Made by a program: the position numbers and the translations under genes
The notes under the pieces: model-generated
What the model saw: only the letters and a program-made list of their open reading frames with translations
The model's database searches: none
What the model was told of the DNA's origin: nothing
Part shown: positions 35,681-46,931 of the stretch, in pieces
Layout of the letters: every line of letters starts with the position of its first letter
Numbering within the stretch: position 1 is the stretch's first letter
Assembly (NCBI RefSeq): GCF_020179835.1
Contig: NZ_JAIUDA010000001.1
Span: forward strand, 558,001 to 622,000
DNA length: 64,000 bases
Source: Pantoea sp. alder81
Lineage (GTDB): Bacteria > Pseudomonadota > Gammaproteobacteria > Enterobacterales > Enterobacteriaceae
Direction: 5' to 3'

Positions 35681-37669
35681 GTGAGCATGGACATCAGCGA
35701 TTTTTACCAGACGTTTTTCGATGAAGCCGATGAGCTGTTAGCGGATATGGAGCAACACCTGTTGGGATTGGATCCCCAGGAGCCCGATTCCGAGCAGTTG
35801 AATGCCATCTTCCGCGCCGCCCACTCCATTAAGGGCGGAGCCGGTACGTTTGGCTTTACGGTTTTACAGGAAACCACCCACATCCTGGAAAACATTCTGG
35901 ATGGTGCGCGCCGCGGCGAAATGCAGCTCAGCACCAACATCATCAACCTGTTTTTGGAAACCAAAGATATTATGCAAGAACAGCTCGATGCCTATAAAAC
36001 GGCGCAGGAACCCAACGCAGAAAACTTCAAATATATCTGCGAAGCACTGCGTCAGCTGGCGCTGGAAGCCAAAGGAATCGCACCAGAACCGGCGAAAGTG
36101 GCCGATGTGGTCGATATCGCAGCGGCCCCGGCAGCGGCAGCGGGTTTACGCCTGCAACTGGTCGATTTGAAAGAGAAAGAGCCGGAACTGATGCTGGAGG
36201 AGCTGGGCAATCTCGGCACCGTCTCCAACGTGGTGAAAGGTACTAACTCGTTAGAAGTGACCATTGATGGCGTCGGCAAAGACGACATCGTTGCGGTGCT
36301 CTGTTTTGTGCTTGATGAATCACAGATTCAGTTCCCGGAAGGCGCGGCAGCTCCAGCAGCAGCACCTGCCGAGCCAGCAGCTGTTGAAGCCGCAGCGCCG
36401 GTGCAAACGGCCACCGTGACGGATATTACTCCGCCAGCCAAACGCGAAGCGAAACGTGCGGCAGCGCCGGCCAAAGTCAGCGAATCCAGCAGTATTCGCG
36501 TGGCGGTTGAGAAGGTCGATCAGCTGATCAACCTGGTGGGTGAGTTGGTGATCACCCAATCGATGCTGGCACAGCGTTCTGGCGAACTGGATCCCGTGGC
36601 GCACGGCGACCTGCTGAACAGCATGGGCCAGCTGGAGCGTAACGCGCGTGACCTGCAAGAGTCGGTGATGTCGATTCGTATGATGCCGATGGAGTATGTG
36701 TTTAGCCGCTTCCCGCGTCTGGTACGCGATCTGGCCAGCAAGCTGGGCAAAGAGGTGGAGCTGACGCTGCTGGGTAGCTCAACCGAACTGGATAAGAGCC
36801 TGATCGAGCGCATTATCGATCCGTTAACACACCTGGTGCGTAACAGCCTTGACCACGGTATCGAAACGCCAGAGAAGCGTCTGGCTTCGAGCAAAACCGC
36901 AGTGGGCAACCTGACGCTGTCAGCGGAACATCAGGGCGGCAACATCTGCATCGAAGTGATCGATGACGGTGCCGGTCTGAACCGTGAACGTATTCTGGCG
37001 AAAGCCCTGTCCTCTGGCCTGCCGGTCAGCGAAAGCATGAGCGATGAAGAAGTCGGCATGCTGATCTTCGCACCGGGCTTCTCAACGGCGGAACAGGTCA
37101 CGGACGTGTCCGGCCGTGGCGTGGGCATGGACGTGGTGAAACGTAACATTCAGGAGATGGGCGGTCACGTCGAAATCTCCTCGAAGCAGGGTAAAGGCAC
37201 CACCATTCGCATCCTGCTGCCACTGACGCTGGCGATCCTTGATGGCATGTCAGTGCGCGTGGCGGATGAGGTGTTCATTCTGCCGCTGAATGCGGTGATG
37301 GAATCCCTGCAGCCGACCGCTGAAGAGCTGAAACCGCTGGCGGGTGGCGAGCGCGTACTGGAAGTGCGTGGCGAGTATCTGCCGCTGGTTGAGCTGTGGA
37401 ATGTGTTTGATGTGCAGAATGCGAAAACCGATGCCACACAGGGCATCGTGGTAATTCTGCAAAGCGCAGGCCGTCGTTATGCACTGTTGGTGGATCAGTT
37501 GATTGGCCAGCATCAGGTGGTCGTGAAGAACCTGGAAAGTAACTACCGCAAAGTGCCGGGCATTTCTGCCGCCACCATCCTCGGCGATGGTAGCGTGGCG
37601 CTGATTGTGGATGTTTCTGCACTGCAATCGTTGAACCGTGAAAAGCGTGTGGCCGGTGCCGCAGCGTAA
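35681..37669 (+). CDS. cheA: CheA, chemotaxis sensor histidine kinase
   Basis: 662 residues from a GTG (an ATG two codons on is also possible). His48 in AAHSIKGGAGTFGF is the phosphorylation site of the P1 domain. An Ala-rich P2 linker region, P3 dimerisation helices, the P4 ATPase domain (HLVRNSLDHGIE, DDGAGLN, GRGVGMDVV) and the CheW-like P5 domain follow. Met98 in KDIMQEQL matches the internal start of the short CheA form in E. coli. It phosphorylates CheY and CheB. Confidence 0.96.
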   Translation: MSMDISDFYQTFFDEADELLADMEQHLLGLDPQEPDSEQLNAIFRAAHSIKGGAGTFGFTVLQETTHILENILDGARRGEMQLSTNIINLFLETKDIMQEQLDAYKTAQEPNAENFKYICEALRQLALEAKGIAPEPAKVADVVDIAAAPAAAAGLRLQLVDLKEKEPELMLEELGNLGTVSNVVKGTNSLEVTIDGVGKDDIVAVLCFVLDESQIQFPEGAAAPAAAPAEPAAVEAAAPVQTATVTDITPPAKREAKRAAAPAKVSESSSIRVAVEKVDQLINLVGELVITQSMLAQRSGELDPVAHGDLLNSMGQLERNARDLQESVMSIRMMPMEYVFSRFPRLVRDLASKLGKEVELTLLGSSTELDKSLIERIIDPLTHLVRNSLDHGIETPEKRLASSKTAVGNLTLSAEHQGGNICIEVIDDGAGLNRERILAKALSSGLPVSESMSDEEVGMLIFAPGFSTAEQVTDVSGRGVGMDVVKRNIQEMGGHVEISSKQGKGTTIRILLPLTLAILDGMSVRVADEVFILPLNAVMESLQPTAEELKPLAGGERVLEVRGEYLPLVELWNVFDVQNAKTDATQGIVVILQSAGRRYALLVDQLIGQHQVVVKNLESNYRKVPGISAATILGDGSVALIVDVSALQSLNREKRVAGAAA

Positions 37670-37691
37670 TAGATAAATAAAGGGCAAAAAA

Positions 37692-38189
37692 ATGACTGAC
37701 ATGGCAACCGTGACCAAAATCGCTGGCGAAACCGTGGGCCAGGAATTCTTAGTATTCACCCTGGGTGACGAAGAGTACGGCATCGACATTCTGAAAGTGC
37801 AGGAGATCCGTGGTTACGATCAGGTAACGCGTATCGCTAACACCCCAGAGTTCATCAAGGGTGTGACTAACCTGCGCGGCGTGATCGTGCCGATCATCGA
37901 TCTGCGCGTGAAGTTCGCGCAGCTGGATGTGGAATACAACGAAAACACCGTGGTGATCGTGCTGAATCTTGAGCACCGCGTAGTGGGTATCGTGGTGGAT
38001 GGCGTGTCTGACGTGTTGTCCCTGATGCAGGAACAGATTCGTCCGGCTCCAGAGTTCGCAGTCACCATGTCCACCGAGTATCTGACCGGCCTCGGCGCGC
38101 TGGGCGATCGTATGCTGATTCTGGTCGACATCGAGAAGCTGCTAAGCAGCGAAGAGATGGCGCTGGTGGATACGCTGCGCAGCGCGTAA
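37692..38189 (+). CDS. cheW: CheW, receptor-kinase coupling protein
   Basis: 165 residues, CheW domain throughout: [40 protein letters not shown] and [11 protein letters not shown]. It links receptor tips to CheA. AAAGGGC precedes the ATG, 22 bp after cheA. Confidence 0.96.
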   Translation: MTDMATVTKIAGETVGQEFLVFTLGDEEYGIDILKVQEIRGYDQVTRIANTPEFIKGVTNLRGVIVPIIDLRVKFAQLDVEYNENTVVIVLNLEHRVVGIVVDGVSDVLSLMQEQIRPAPEFAVTMSTEYLTGLGALGDRMLILVDIEKLLSSEEMALVDTLRSA

Positions 38190-38198
38190 GCGCATAAA

Positions 38199-38224
38199 AC
38201 GGGCCGCTACACGGCGGCCCGTTA
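38199..38224 (+). terminator. Hairpin after cheW
   Basis: ACGGGCCGC and GCGGCCCGT form a 9-bp GC stem just past the cheW stop. It lacks a good T-run, so it may be a weak terminator or an mRNA-stabilising hairpin. Confidence 0.55.
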
Positions 38225-38292
38225 TCATCACTTGTGTAAATTAATTCATTGTAATTAAACAATAATTTCCCACTATTCTTCGCATTCCCCCC

Positions 38293-38319
38293 TCAATAAT
38301 TCCGGTCATTGGTCGATAA
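38293..38319 (+). promoter_or_regulatory. Sigma-28 (FliA) promoter for receptor 1
   Basis: TCAATAAT - 11 bp - GTCGATAA. The -10 matches the FliA consensus GCCGATAA at 7 of 8 positions with exact spacing; the -35 is weak (TAAAGTTT consensus). The same layout recurs before the next two receptor genes, which strengthens the call. Confidence 0.65.
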
Positions 38320-38357
38320 CTGCTCTGCATTATTTTCTTCTTTTTCCAGGGCAAACT

Positions 38358-40034
38358 ATGTTTACGAGAATCCGCGTTGTAACCAGCCTGTTGCTGGTGC
38401 TTTTCATCTTTGGCTTTCTGCAACTGGCATCCGGCTCACTGTTCTTCAGAGCACTGAGTGATGACAAAAACAGTTTTAATATTTCACAACTGGCCAGTAA
38501 AAATACCGCCGCTATTAATGATGCTTATATGAGCCTCAACCAAAGCCGTGTGGTGTTGACGCGTATTCAGCTGCGTATGGCCACCAGCAAACTGAATGGC
38601 TCAGAGCCGGACATCGCCGGGCTTTATAACGACAGCAAGGCGTTTCAGAAAACGGCAGCGGATAACTATCAACTGTTCAAAACGACCCCTGATACACCGG
38701 GACAGGATGTCGTACTCAATCAGCATCTTGATGGAACTTACACTGCCTATGCTAACGCGTTGAGTCAGATGCAGGACGCACTGCTGGCAAACGATTTAGT
38801 TCAGGCCGGCAAAGTACCCGTGGCGCCGAGCCAGAGTGCTTTCCTGAAAGATTACAGCCAATGGCGAACCGATCAGGATCGCTTAACGGCGCAGGGTGTG
38901 GCAGAAAACCTGGCGGCTTATCAACGCATGATGTGGCTGCTGGGCGTGGTGATGGTAGTGGTGATTGGCGTGATTGCGCTGTGCTGGTTTGGCCTGCGTA
39001 AGATCTTAATTAAACCGCTCAACGACAACATTCAGCATATCCAGCATATCGCGCAGGGCGACCTGACGCAGACCATTGCCATTGAAGGCCGCAACGAGAT
39101 GAGCCAACTGGCGAGCAGTCTGCATGAGATGCAGCAGTCTCTGGTGCGCACCGTCAGTAATGTACGCGACGGTTCCGACGCCATCTTCACCGGCGCCAGT
39201 GAAATTTCGGCGGGTAACAACGATCTCTCCGCCCGCACGGAAGAGCAGGCCGCCTCGCTGGAACAGACGGCAGCCAGCATGGAACAGCTCACCGCCACAG
39301 TGAAACAGAACGCAGAAAACGCGCGTCAGGCATCACAACTGGCGCTGAGTGCCTCTGAAACCGCGCAGAAGGGCGGCAACGTGGTGGAAGGCGTGGTGCG
39401 TACCATGAGCGACATTTCCGGAAGTTCGAAGAAGATTGCCGACATCATCAGCGTGATCGATGGTATCGCTTTCCAGACCAACATTCTGGCGTTGAACGCG
39501 GCGGTTGAAGCGGCGCGTGCCGGTGAACAGGGCCGTGGTTTTGCCGTGGTGGCCGGTGAAGTGCGCAGTCTGGCACAGCGCAGTGCGCAGGCGGCAAAAG
39601 AGATTAAGGGTCTGATTGAAGACTCCGTCAATCGCGTTAACAGCGGTTCACAGCTGGTGGGCACCGCCGGTGAAACCATGAGTGAGATCGTCAGTGCGGT
39701 TACCCGCGTCACCGATATCATGGGCGAAATTGCCTCAGCATCTGATGAGCAGAGTCGCGGGATCGATCAGGTCGGACAGGCAGTGACCGAAATGGACCGC
39801 GTGACCCAGCAAAACGCCTCGCTGGTGGAAGAGTCTGCTGCGGCAGCGGCTTCGCTGGAAGAGCAGGCCAGCCGCCTGAGCCAGTCGGTGGCGGTGTTCC
39901 GTGTGCCACGTGGCGCACAGTCCACAGTGGCCAGTGCGGGCGTGCGTCATCCACAGATTGCACCGCCGGTGTTGAGTGCGCCACGTAAAGCCGTCACGGC
40001 GCCGGTCAGCGACAGCAACTGGGAAACGTTTTAA
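38358..40034 (+). CDS. Methyl-accepting chemotaxis receptor 1 (Tsr/Tar type)
   Basis: 558 residues: N-terminal membrane helix ([17 protein letters not shown]), a periplasmic four-helix ligand domain of about 150 residues, second membrane helix ([20 protein letters not shown]), HAMP, methylation helices, and the signalling tip [20 protein letters not shown]. It ends in NWETF, the CheR/CheB tether. The ligand is unknown. The HAMP-to-tip region is almost identical to that of receptor 2. Confidence 0.94.
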   Translation: MFTRIRVVTSLLLVLFIFGFLQLASGSLFFRALSDDKNSFNISQLASKNTAAINDAYMSLNQSRVVLTRIQLRMATSKLNGSEPDIAGLYNDSKAFQKTAADNYQLFKTTPDTPGQDVVLNQHLDGTYTAYANALSQMQDALLANDLVQAGKVPVAPSQSAFLKDYSQWRTDQDRLTAQGVAENLAAYQRMMWLLGVVMVVVIGVIALCWFGLRKILIKPLNDNIQHIQHIAQGDLTQTIAIEGRNEMSQLASSLHEMQQSLVRTVSNVRDGSDAIFTGASEISAGNNDLSARTEEQAASLEQTAASMEQLTATVKQNAENARQASQLALSASETAQKGGNVVEGVVRTMSDISGSSKKIADIISVIDGIAFQTNILALNAAVEAARAGEQGRGFAVVAGEVRSLAQRSAQAAKEIKGLIEDSVNRVNSGSQLVGTAGETMSEIVSAVTRVTDIMGEIASASDEQSRGIDQVGQAVTEMDRVTQQNASLVEESAAAAASLEEQASRLSQSVAVFRVPRGAQSTVASAGVRHPQIAPPVLSAPRKAVTAPVSDSNWETF

Positions 40035-40090
40035 TCCTCTGTAAGGTCGTGCGCTAGCGCGTCCGTAATATCTTTTATTCCAGTAACATC

Positions 40091-40132
40091 AATGCGCTTT
40101 TATCGCTCAACCGATAAAGGCGCATTTTTTTT
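40091..40132 (+). terminator. Terminator after receptor 1
   Basis: AATGCGC-CTTTATCG-type stem pairs with CGATAAAGGCGCATT, followed by a run of eight T. It separates receptor 1 from receptor 2. Confidence 0.9.
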
Positions 40133-40212
40133 AATGACAATTTCTTTAGTTATAAAACACTGTAAAGAAAGTTATTGGCAGAATTATATTTCGTAAAATC
40201 CGTTAAAGCCCC

Positions 40213-40239
40213 TCAAAATTTAACAACAGCGGTCGATAA
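40213..40239 (+). promoter_or_regulatory. Sigma-28 (FliA) promoter for receptor 2
   Basis: TCAAAATT - 11 bp - GTCGATAA: -10 at 7 of 8 and -35 at 5 of 8 matches with correct spacing, 38 bp before the receptor 2 ATG. Confidence 0.7.
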
Positions 40240-40276
40240 CAGCGGGAGCCGAAACGCCTTATTCTTTGGAGAACCC

Positions 40277-41947
40277 ATGTTAAAACGAATCAATGTTGTC
40301 ACCAGCCTGATCGCAGTCTTGCTGGTCTTTGGTGCTTTGCAGTTAATTTCCGGCGGATTGTTCTGGTCTGCCTTACAAAAAGATAAAGAAGCTTTTGCGG
40401 TGGCGCAAACCTCCACCAACAACGTCGGCGCGATGTCCGATGCCTGGATTGAACTCAACCAGACCCGTACCGTATTGAACCGCGCGATGCTGCGCATGCA
40501 GGGTACTGCAGCCGCACAAGCGAATGGCGGCCAGCTGCAGGCGTTGATTGCGCAGACTGAAAAACAGTTGGATGTTGCGGCGGGTCATTATCAGCGTTAT
40601 TACGATCTGCCGGGCACGCCAGGTTTGCCGGAGGCGTTGCGCGATCGACTGGAAACCGATTACGCCGCCTTCAATGATGGCCTGAAAGCGATGCTGGAAC
40701 GTTTGAAAGCCAACGATCTGCAGGGCATGTTTGCGCAGAATATTGAAGCCAAACAGGTGAAGATGAAAGCCACCTATGCGGAATGGCGCACGGCGCAGAG
40801 TGCGCTGGCGGAGAAAGGCGTGGCGCAAAACCAGCAAGCGTTCCATATGATGATGTGGCTGCTGGTGGTGGTGGCGCTGGTGGTGGTATTCGTGATTATC
40901 GGCTGCTGGTTTGGTCTGCGTACCGTGCTGATCCAGCCACTGCATCAGCTACTGGGCCATATCCGCCATATCGCTTCTGGCGACCTGACGCAGCATATTG
41001 CCGTGGAAGGACGTAACGAGATGAGCCAACTGGCGGCCAGCCTGCATGAGATGCAGCAGTCGCTGGTGCGTACCGTCAGCAACGTGCGTGACGGTTCTGA
41101 TGCCATCTTTACCGGCGCGAGCGAAATCTCGGCGGGCAACAACGATCTCTCCGCCCGTACTGAAGAGCAGGCGGCTTCGCTGGAACAGACGGCGGCCAGC
41201 ATGGAGCAGCTGACAGCGACCGTGAAGCAGAATGCCGAGAATGCCCGTCAGGCTTCTCAGCTGGCGCTCAGCGCTTCTGATACCGCACGCAAAGGCGGTG
41301 AAGTGGTGGATGGCGTGGTGCGCACCATGAGTGATATCGCTGGCAGTTCGAAGAAAATCGCCGATATCATCAGCGTGATCGATGGCATTGCCTTCCAGAC
41401 CAATATTCTGGCACTGAACGCTGCAGTTGAAGCCGCGCGTGCCGGTGAACAGGGTCGTGGCTTTGCGGTGGTGGCCGGTGAAGTGCGTAATCTGGCACAG
41501 CGCAGTGCGCAGGCGGCCAAAGAGATTAAGGGTCTGATTGAAGACTCGGTGAATCGAGTAAACAGCGGTTCACAGCTGGTGGGTACTGCCGGTGAAACCA
41601 TGAATGATATCGTCGGTGCGGTGACGCGCGTGACCGATATCATGGGGGAAATTGCTTCTGCGTCAGATGAGCAGAGTCGCGGTATCGATCAGGTCGGCCA
41701 GGCGGTCACCGAGATGGATCGCGTGACCCAGCAGAATGCCTCGCTGGTGGAAGAATCGGCAGCCGCCGCGGCGTCATTGGAAGAGCAGGCCAGCCGTTTG
41801 AGCCAGTCAGTGGCGGTATTCCGCGTGCCGCGAGCTTCACAGGCCACTGCTGCAGTGCGTCAGCCACAGAGCGCGCAGCCGGTGCTGAGTGCACCACGCA
41901 AAGCCGTAACTGCGCCCGTCAGTGACAGCAACTGGGAGACGTTTTAA
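40277..41947 (+). CDS. Methyl-accepting chemotaxis receptor 2
   Basis: 556 residues from the ATG at 40277 (TTTGGAGA upstream); the open frame extends upstream without a site and across the promoter. Domain order is as in receptor 1: membrane helix, periplasmic helical domain with its own sequence, membrane helix ([20 protein letters not shown]), HAMP, signalling domain, NWETF tail. The signalling half is nearly identical to receptor 1, while the ligand domains differ, so specificity should differ. Confidence 0.94.
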   Translation: MLKRINVVTSLIAVLLVFGALQLISGGLFWSALQKDKEAFAVAQTSTNNVGAMSDAWIELNQTRTVLNRAMLRMQGTAAAQANGGQLQALIAQTEKQLDVAAGHYQRYYDLPGTPGLPEALRDRLETDYAAFNDGLKAMLERLKANDLQGMFAQNIEAKQVKMKATYAEWRTAQSALAEKGVAQNQQAFHMMMWLLVVVALVVVFVIIGCWFGLRTVLIQPLHQLLGHIRHIASGDLTQHIAVEGRNEMSQLAASLHEMQQSLVRTVSNVRDGSDAIFTGASEISAGNNDLSARTEEQAASLEQTAASMEQLTATVKQNAENARQASQLALSASDTARKGGEVVDGVVRTMSDIAGSSKKIADIISVIDGIAFQTNILALNAAVEAARAGEQGRGFAVVAGEVRNLAQRSAQAAKEIKGLIEDSVNRVNSGSQLVGTAGETMNDIVGAVTRVTDIMGEIASASDEQSRGIDQVGQAVTEMDRVTQQNASLVEESAAAAASLEEQASRLSQSVAVFRVPRASQATAAVRQPQSAQPVLSAPRKAVTAPVSDSNWETF

Positions 41948-41956
41948 GCGTCTTTC

Positions 41957-41984
41957 GTTCGGGCGCACGCAGGTGCGCCCGAAC
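41957..41984 (+). terminator. Hairpin after receptor 2
   Basis: GTTCGGGCGCAC and GTGCGCCCGAAC form a perfect 12-bp stem around CGCA-type loop. No T-run follows, so termination may be partial. Confidence 0.6.
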
Positions 41985-42055
41985 ACCTGTCGGCACACTT
42001 TAATTTATCCCTGATCCTCCTTAATTCCCGCTGGTCCAACCCGTCATAGACAACA

Positions 42056-42082
42056 TAAAGATCCCCCCGCAATCGCCGATAA
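42056..42082 (+). promoter_or_regulatory. Sigma-28 (FliA) promoter for receptor 3
   Basis: TAAAGATC - 11 bp - GCCGATAA: exact -10, 6 of 8 in the -35, correct spacing. The best of the three receptor promoters. Confidence 0.8.
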
Positions 42083-42113
42083 CAGGAGCGATCCGCCAAC
42101 CAATGAGGTGTTT

Positions 42114-43793
42114 ATGTTTAGTCGTATTCGAGTCGTTTCCGGGCTGTTGTGTGTGCTGGCGCTGTTTGCCTTGCTGCAGCTGTTTTCCGGAGGGATGTTT
42201 TTTAACACGGTGAAAGCCGATAAAGAGAATTTTGCCTACAACCAGCGTCTCAGCACGCTGCAACGGGCGATGGGCACCTCTTGGGTATCGCTGGTTCAGG
42301 CGCGTAACACGCTGAACCGTGCAGGGATCCGCTATTTGCTGGACAGCCAACAGGCTGGCTCAGGCGCAACTGTGAAAGATCTGGTGGCGCTGGCAAGTGA
42401 GGAGTTGAAAAACGCTGACCAGGCTTTTGCCGAGTTCAACGCCAATTTGTCTGAGAAAGGCAAAAGTGCAGAGAACGTCAAGGTCCTGCAGGCCAACTAC
42501 AACGCCTTCCGTGGAGGACTGGCAGAGCTGATTGATTTCCTGGGTAACGGAAACTTCAAAGGTTTTGTCGATCAGCCTACTCAAGGCATGCAGGATAAAT
42601 TTGAAAAGGATTACACCGCCTGGCTCGGCTACAACATCGTGCTGGCGAAGCAGGGCATTGACGCCAATGAAAGCGCCTATCAGCACTCCATTATGCTGGT
42701 GGTCGGCACCTTACTGGTGACTCTGCTGGTGATTGCACTGGTGTGGAGCGGCATGCGTAACGTGCTGATTCGTCCTCTGAAGCAGAGTATCGAACATATT
42801 CGTCATATCGCCCGCGGCGACCTGACGCAGCAGATCGATGTCAGCATGCGCAACGAAATGGGCGAATTGCTCAGTTCACTGCAGCACATGCAGCAGGAAC
42901 TGGCGAACACCGTGCGTACCGTGCGTGATGGCTCTGATGCCATTTACACCGGTGCCAGCGAAATCGCCATGGGTAACAACGATCTCTCTTCACGTACTGA
43001 ACAGCAGGCCGCTTCCCTGGAAGAGACCGCTGCCAGCATGGAGCAGCTGACTGCGACCGTGAAGCAGAACGCCGAGAATGCCCGTCAGGCTTCTCAGCTG
43101 GCGCTCACCGCCTCAGAAACCGCGCAGCACGGCGGCAAAGTGGTGGATGGCGTGGTCACCACCATGAAAGAGATCACCGGCAGCTCGAAGAAAATCGCTG
43201 ACATCATCAGTGTGATCGATGGCATCGCTTTCCAGACCAACATTCTGGCGCTGAACGCCGCGGTGGAAGCCGCACGTGCGGGCGAACAGGGTCGTGGCTT
43301 TGCGGTGGTGGCAGGTGAGGTGCGCAGTCTGGCACAGCGCAGCGCCCAGGCAGCGAAAGAGATCAAAGGTCTGATTGAAGACTCCGTAAGCCGCGTGAAT
43401 ACCGGTTCGGTACTGGTGGAAAGTGCTGGTGAAACCATGACCAACATCGTCAACGCCGTCACTCGCGTCACCGACATCATGGGCGAAATTGCCTCGGCGT
43501 CGGATGAACAGAGTCGCGGAATCGACCAGGTTGGCCTGGCGGTGAACGAGATGGATCAGGTGACACAGCAGAACGCCGCGCTGGTGGAAGAGTCAGCCAC
43601 GGCGGCTGCGGCACTGGAGGATCAGGCCAGTCGACTGAAACAGTCGGTTGCGGTGTTCAATATTGGTAAAGAATTTGTCGCTCAGGCCGTTAACGTATCT
43701 ACAGCGCCAAAAACTTTGCGTCCAGCCGCAGCAAAATCGCTGGCACAACCCGCAGGTGCACGTAGCGCGGACGATAACTGGGAAACCTTTTAA
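42114..43793 (+). CDS. Methyl-accepting chemotaxis receptor 3
   Basis: 559 residues from the ATG at 42114 with GAGG 6 nt upstream. Membrane helix, periplasmic domain unlike the other two, second membrane helix ([20 protein letters not shown]), HAMP, signalling tip and a C-terminal NWETF. The signalling domain is more divergent ([25 protein letters not shown]) than that shared by receptors 1 and 2. No periplasmic ligand can be assigned. Confidence 0.94.
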   Translation: MFSRIRVVSGLLCVLALFALLQLFSGGMFFNTVKADKENFAYNQRLSTLQRAMGTSWVSLVQARNTLNRAGIRYLLDSQQAGSGATVKDLVALASEELKNADQAFAEFNANLSEKGKSAENVKVLQANYNAFRGGLAELIDFLGNGNFKGFVDQPTQGMQDKFEKDYTAWLGYNIVLAKQGIDANESAYQHSIMLVVGTLLVTLLVIALVWSGMRNVLIRPLKQSIEHIRHIARGDLTQQIDVSMRNEMGELLSSLQHMQQELANTVRTVRDGSDAIYTGASEIAMGNNDLSSRTEQQAASLEETAASMEQLTATVKQNAENARQASQLALTASETAQHGGKVVDGVVTTMKEITGSSKKIADIISVIDGIAFQTNILALNAAVEAARAGEQGRGFAVVAGEVRSLAQRSAQAAKEIKGLIEDSVSRVNTGSVLVESAGETMTNIVNAVTRVTDIMGEIASASDEQSRGIDQVGLAVNEMDQVTQQNAALVEESATAAAALEDQASRLKQSVAVFNIGKEFVAQAVNVSTAPKTLRPAAAKSLAQPAGARSADDNWETF

Positions 43794-43883
43794 TCCGTGT
43801 GGCCGCCGCAAGGCGGCCCAACTGGCAGCACAGCAGTAATCGCAGTATCACAATTTAATCAGTTTGTTGCCGGGTGACCTGAC

Positions 43884-44759
43884 ATGAAGAAATCGACGTT
43901 ATTGGATCAAAGTGAAGCGACCACGCTGCTCTCGCAAATGGTGCAGCGCCTGCCGCTCTCAGATACGCATTTTCGTCGTATCAGCCAGCTGATCTATCAA
44001 CGCGCGGGCATCGTGCTGGCCGATCACAAGCGGGAGATGGTTTACAACCGCTTAGTGCGCCGTTTACGCACGCTGAATATTGATGATTTTGGTCGTTATC
44101 TGGCGTTGCTGGAGCAAGACCAGAACAGTGCAGAGTGGCAGGCGTTTATTAACGCGCTGACCACTAATCTGACCTCATTCTTCCGCGAGGCGCATCACTT
44201 CCCGATCCTCGCGGATCATGCGCGTAAGCGCAGTGGCAGTTACAGCGTGTGGAGTACCGCCGCCTCAACCGGCGAAGAGCCGTACTCCATCGCCATGACG
44301 CTGGCAGAAACGCTGGGTACCGGACCGGGTAAGTTCCAGGTGCACGCCAGCGACATTGATACACAGGTACTGGAAAAAGCCGTGGCGGGCGTGTATCGCC
44401 AGGAAGAGCTGCGCACCTTATCGCAATCGCAGCTGCAACGCTTTTTCCTGCGTGGCACCGGGCCGCATGAAGGCATGGTGCGCGTCCGCTCCGATCTCGC
44501 CAGCATGGTGAACTATTCGCAGCTGAATTTACTGGCCAACGACTGGGCGTTGCCGGGTCCGTTCGACGCGATTTTCTGTCGTAACGTGATGATCTATTTC
44601 GATAAAGAGACGCAGGAAAAAATCCTGCGCCGTTTCGTTCCCCTGCTGAAGCCCGGCGGTGTGCTGTTCGCTGGACACTCAGAGAACTTCAGCCAGATCA
44701 GTAAAGAGTTCTGGCTGCGTGGACAGACAGTCTATGGATTGACCAAGGAAAGACGATGA
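43884..44759 (+). CDS. cheR: CheR, chemoreceptor methyltransferase
   Basis: 291 residues. N-terminal helical domain ([20 protein letters not shown]), then a SAM-binding fold ([54 protein letters not shown]). It methylates glutamates in the receptors, and binds the NWETF tails seen on all three upstream. Stop overlaps cheB as ATGA. Confidence 0.95.
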   Translation: MKKSTLLDQSEATTLLSQMVQRLPLSDTHFRRISQLIYQRAGIVLADHKREMVYNRLVRRLRTLNIDDFGRYLALLEQDQNSAEWQAFINALTTNLTSFFREAHHFPILADHARKRSGSYSVWSTAASTGEEPYSIAMTLAETLGTGPGKFQVHASDIDTQVLEKAVAGVYRQEELRTLSQSQLQRFFLRGTGPHEGMVRVRSDLASMVNYSQLNLLANDWALPGPFDAIFCRNVMIYFDKETQEKILRRFVPLLKPGGVLFAGHSENFSQISKEFWLRGQTVYGLTKERR

Positions 44760-45805
44760 GCAAAATCACCGTGATGTGCGTGGATGACTCCGCGCTAATG
44801 CGACAGTTGATGACGGAGATCATCAACAGCCACGCCGATATGGAGATGGTCGCTACTGCACCGGATCCGTTGGTGGCGCGGGATTTAATCAAGCAATACA
44901 ACCCACAGGTGCTGACGCTGGATGTCGAAATGCCGCGTATGGATGGCCTCGACTTCCTGGAGAAGTTAATGCGCCTGCGTCCGATGCCAGTGGTGATGGT
45001 GTCATCACTGACCGGTAAAGGCTCGGAAGTGACGTTACGCGCGCTGGAGTTGGGCGCTGTTGATTTTGTCACCAAGCCGCAGTTGGGTATTCGTGAAGGC
45101 ATGCTGGCTTATAGCCAGATGATCGCCGACAAAATTCGCGCAGCGGCACGCGCGAAATTGCATGCGCGCCCGGCCACACCCGCCCCGGTGATGCTGAAAG
45201 CTGGCCCGCTGCTGAGTAGTGAGAAGCTGATCGCGATTGGCTCTTCCACCGGCGGTACGGAGGCGATACGCCATGTGCTACAGCCGCTGCCCGCAACCAG
45301 CCCGGCGCTGTTGATCACCCAACATATGCCACCAGGCTTTACTCGCTCGTTTGCCGAGCGCCTGAACAAGTTGTGCCAGATCACCGTGAAAGAAGCGGAA
45401 GATGGCGAACGTATTTTGCCCGGTCATGCCTATATCGCACCGGGTGCCATGCACATGGAGTTGGGCCGCAGCGGCGCCAACTACGTGGTGAAACTGAATG
45501 ATGGCCCACCGGTGAACCGTCATAAGCCGTCTGTTGACGTGCTGTTCCGGTCCGTGGCGGTACACGCAGGACGAAATGCCGTGGGTGTCATCCTCACCGG
45601 GATGGGTAACGACGGTGCCGCCGGGATGCTGGAAATGCATCGCGCCGGTGCCTGGACCATCGCGCAGGATGAAGCAAGTTGCGTCGTCTTTGGTATGCCG
45701 CGCGAAGCGATTGCGATGGGCGGCACCAGTGAAGTAGTCGATTTAGGACACATCAGTCAGCACATGCTGGCAAAAATTAGCGCCGGACAGGCATTGCGAA
45801 TTTAA
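44756..45805 (+). CDS. cheB: CheB, receptor methylesterase/deamidase response regulator
   Basis: 349 residues. The receiver has DD near the N-terminus and the phospho-Asp in [16 protein letters not shown]. The esterase catalytic triad lies in [13 protein letters not shown] (Ser), [10 protein letters not shown] (His) and [13 protein letters not shown] (Asp). Phosphorylation by CheA activates it to remove receptor methyl groups. Coupled to cheR. Confidence 0.95.
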   Translation: MSKITVMCVDDSALMRQLMTEIINSHADMEMVATAPDPLVARDLIKQYNPQVLTLDVEMPRMDGLDFLEKLMRLRPMPVVMVSSLTGKGSEVTLRALELGAVDFVTKPQLGIREGMLAYSQMIADKIRAAARAKLHARPATPAPVMLKAGPLLSSEKLIAIGSSTGGTEAIRHVLQPLPATSPALLITQHMPPGFTRSFAERLNKLCQITVKEAEDGERILPGHAYIAPGAMHMELGRSGANYVVKLNDGPPVNRHKPSVDVLFRSVAVHAGRNAVGVILTGMGNDGAAGMLEMHRAGAWTIAQDEASCVVFGMPREAIAMGGTSEVVDLGHISQHMLAKISAGQALRI

Positions 45806-45844
45806 CGAGCCCGTCCTGCCGGACGAGACAACACAGGAGTAGAT

Positions 45845-46234
45845 ATGGCTGATAAAAACATGCGCTTTTTGGTGGTGGATGACTTCAATACGATGCGTCG
45901 TATCGTCCGCAACCTGCTGAAAGAGCTGGGATTCAACAACGTTGAAGAAGCAGAGGACGGTGTTGATGCACTGACCAAACTGCGTGCGGGTGGTTTTGAT
46001 TTCGTGGTATCCGACTGGAACATGCCCAACATGGACGGTCTGGAACTGCTGAAAACCATTCGTGCTGATGCGGCGTTGAGCAAACTGCCGGTGCTAATGG
46101 TTACCGCCGAAGCGAAAAAAGAGAACATCATTGCAGCTGCCCAGGCCGGTGCCAGCGGTTACGTAGTGAAGCCGTTCACCGCAGCCACGCTGGAAGAAAA
46201 GCTGGGTAAAATTTTCGAAAAACTGGGTATGTAA
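45845..46234 (+). CDS. cheY: CheY, flagellar switch response regulator
   Basis: 129 residues. Acid pocket DD in VVDDFNTM, phospho-Asp in [13 protein letters not shown], Thr in [10 protein letters not shown] and Lys in [11 protein letters not shown]. Phospho-CheY binds FliM to trigger tumbling. ACAGGAGT precedes the ATG. Confidence 0.97.
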   Translation: MADKNMRFLVVDDFNTMRRIVRNLLKELGFNNVEEAEDGVDALTKLRAGGFDFVVSDWNMPNMDGLELLKTIRADAALSKLPVLMVTAEAKKENIIAAAQAGASGYVVKPFTAATLEEKLGKIFEKLGM

Positions 46235-46243
46235 GGAGATGTG

Positions 46244-46885
46244 ATGAGCGACCTTCCGAAACCAACCGAAGAAGCCTCGGCACACGACATTATTACCCGT
46301 ATCGGCTCGCTGACGCGTATGTTGCGCGACAGCCTGCGCGAATTGGGGTTAGACCAGGCGATTGCCGAAGCGGCGGAAGCGATTCCGGATGCCCGTGACC
46401 GTCTGGATTACGTGGTGCAGATGACGGCGCAAGCGGCAGAACGCGCACTGAACTGTGTTGAAGCCGCGCAGCCACACCAGGACCAAATGGAAGCCAACGC
46501 CAACCAGCTGAAAGGCCGTTGGGATGAGTGGTTTGAAAACCCGATTGAGCTGGCGGATGCACGCGAGTTGGTTTCGGATACGCGCGAATTTCTCAGTGAT
46601 GTGCCGGCGCATACCTCTTACACCAACAAGCAGCTGCTCGAGATCATGATGGCGCAGGATTTCCAGGACCTTACCGGTCAGGTGATCAAGCGCATGATGG
46701 ATGTGATCCAGGAGATCGAGCGTCAGTTGCTGATGGTGCTGCTGGAGAATATGCCAGAAGCCAACGCTGCCGCGCGTAAAGACGCCAGCAGCCTGTTGAA
46801 TGGCCCGCAGATCCATGCCAATGCACCCGGCGTGGTGGCGAACCAGGATCAGGTGGATGACTTGCTGGATAGCTTAGGTTTCTAA
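46244..46885 (+). CDS. cheZ: CheZ, CheY-P phosphatase
   Basis: 213 residues from the ATG at 46244, with AAGGAGA upstream (a GTG one codon earlier is less likely). Long helical protein with the catalytic Asp/Gln in [17 protein letters not shown] and the C-terminal CheY-binding peptide [14 protein letters not shown]. It dephosphorylates CheY. Last gene of the cluster. Confidence 0.96.
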   Translation: MSDLPKPTEEASAHDIITRIGSLTRMLRDSLRELGLDQAIAEAAEAIPDARDRLDYVVQMTAQAAERALNCVEAAQPHQDQMEANANQLKGRWDEWFENPIELADARELVSDTREFLSDVPAHTSYTNKQLLEIMMAQDFQDLTGQVIKRMMDVIQEIERQLLMVLLENMPEANAAARKDASSLLNGPQIHANAPGVVANQDQVDDLLDSLGF

Positions 46886-46893
46886 TCAGCACT

Positions 46894-46921
46894 TAGGGGC
46901 GGCGGCGAGTTGGCCGCCCCT
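46894..46921. terminator. Terminator after cheZ
   Basis: AGGGGCGGC and GCCGCCCCT form a 9-bp stem between convergent cheZ and the DeoR gene. The T-run is poor. Confidence 0.65.
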
Positions 46922-46931
46922 GAATTGATGC

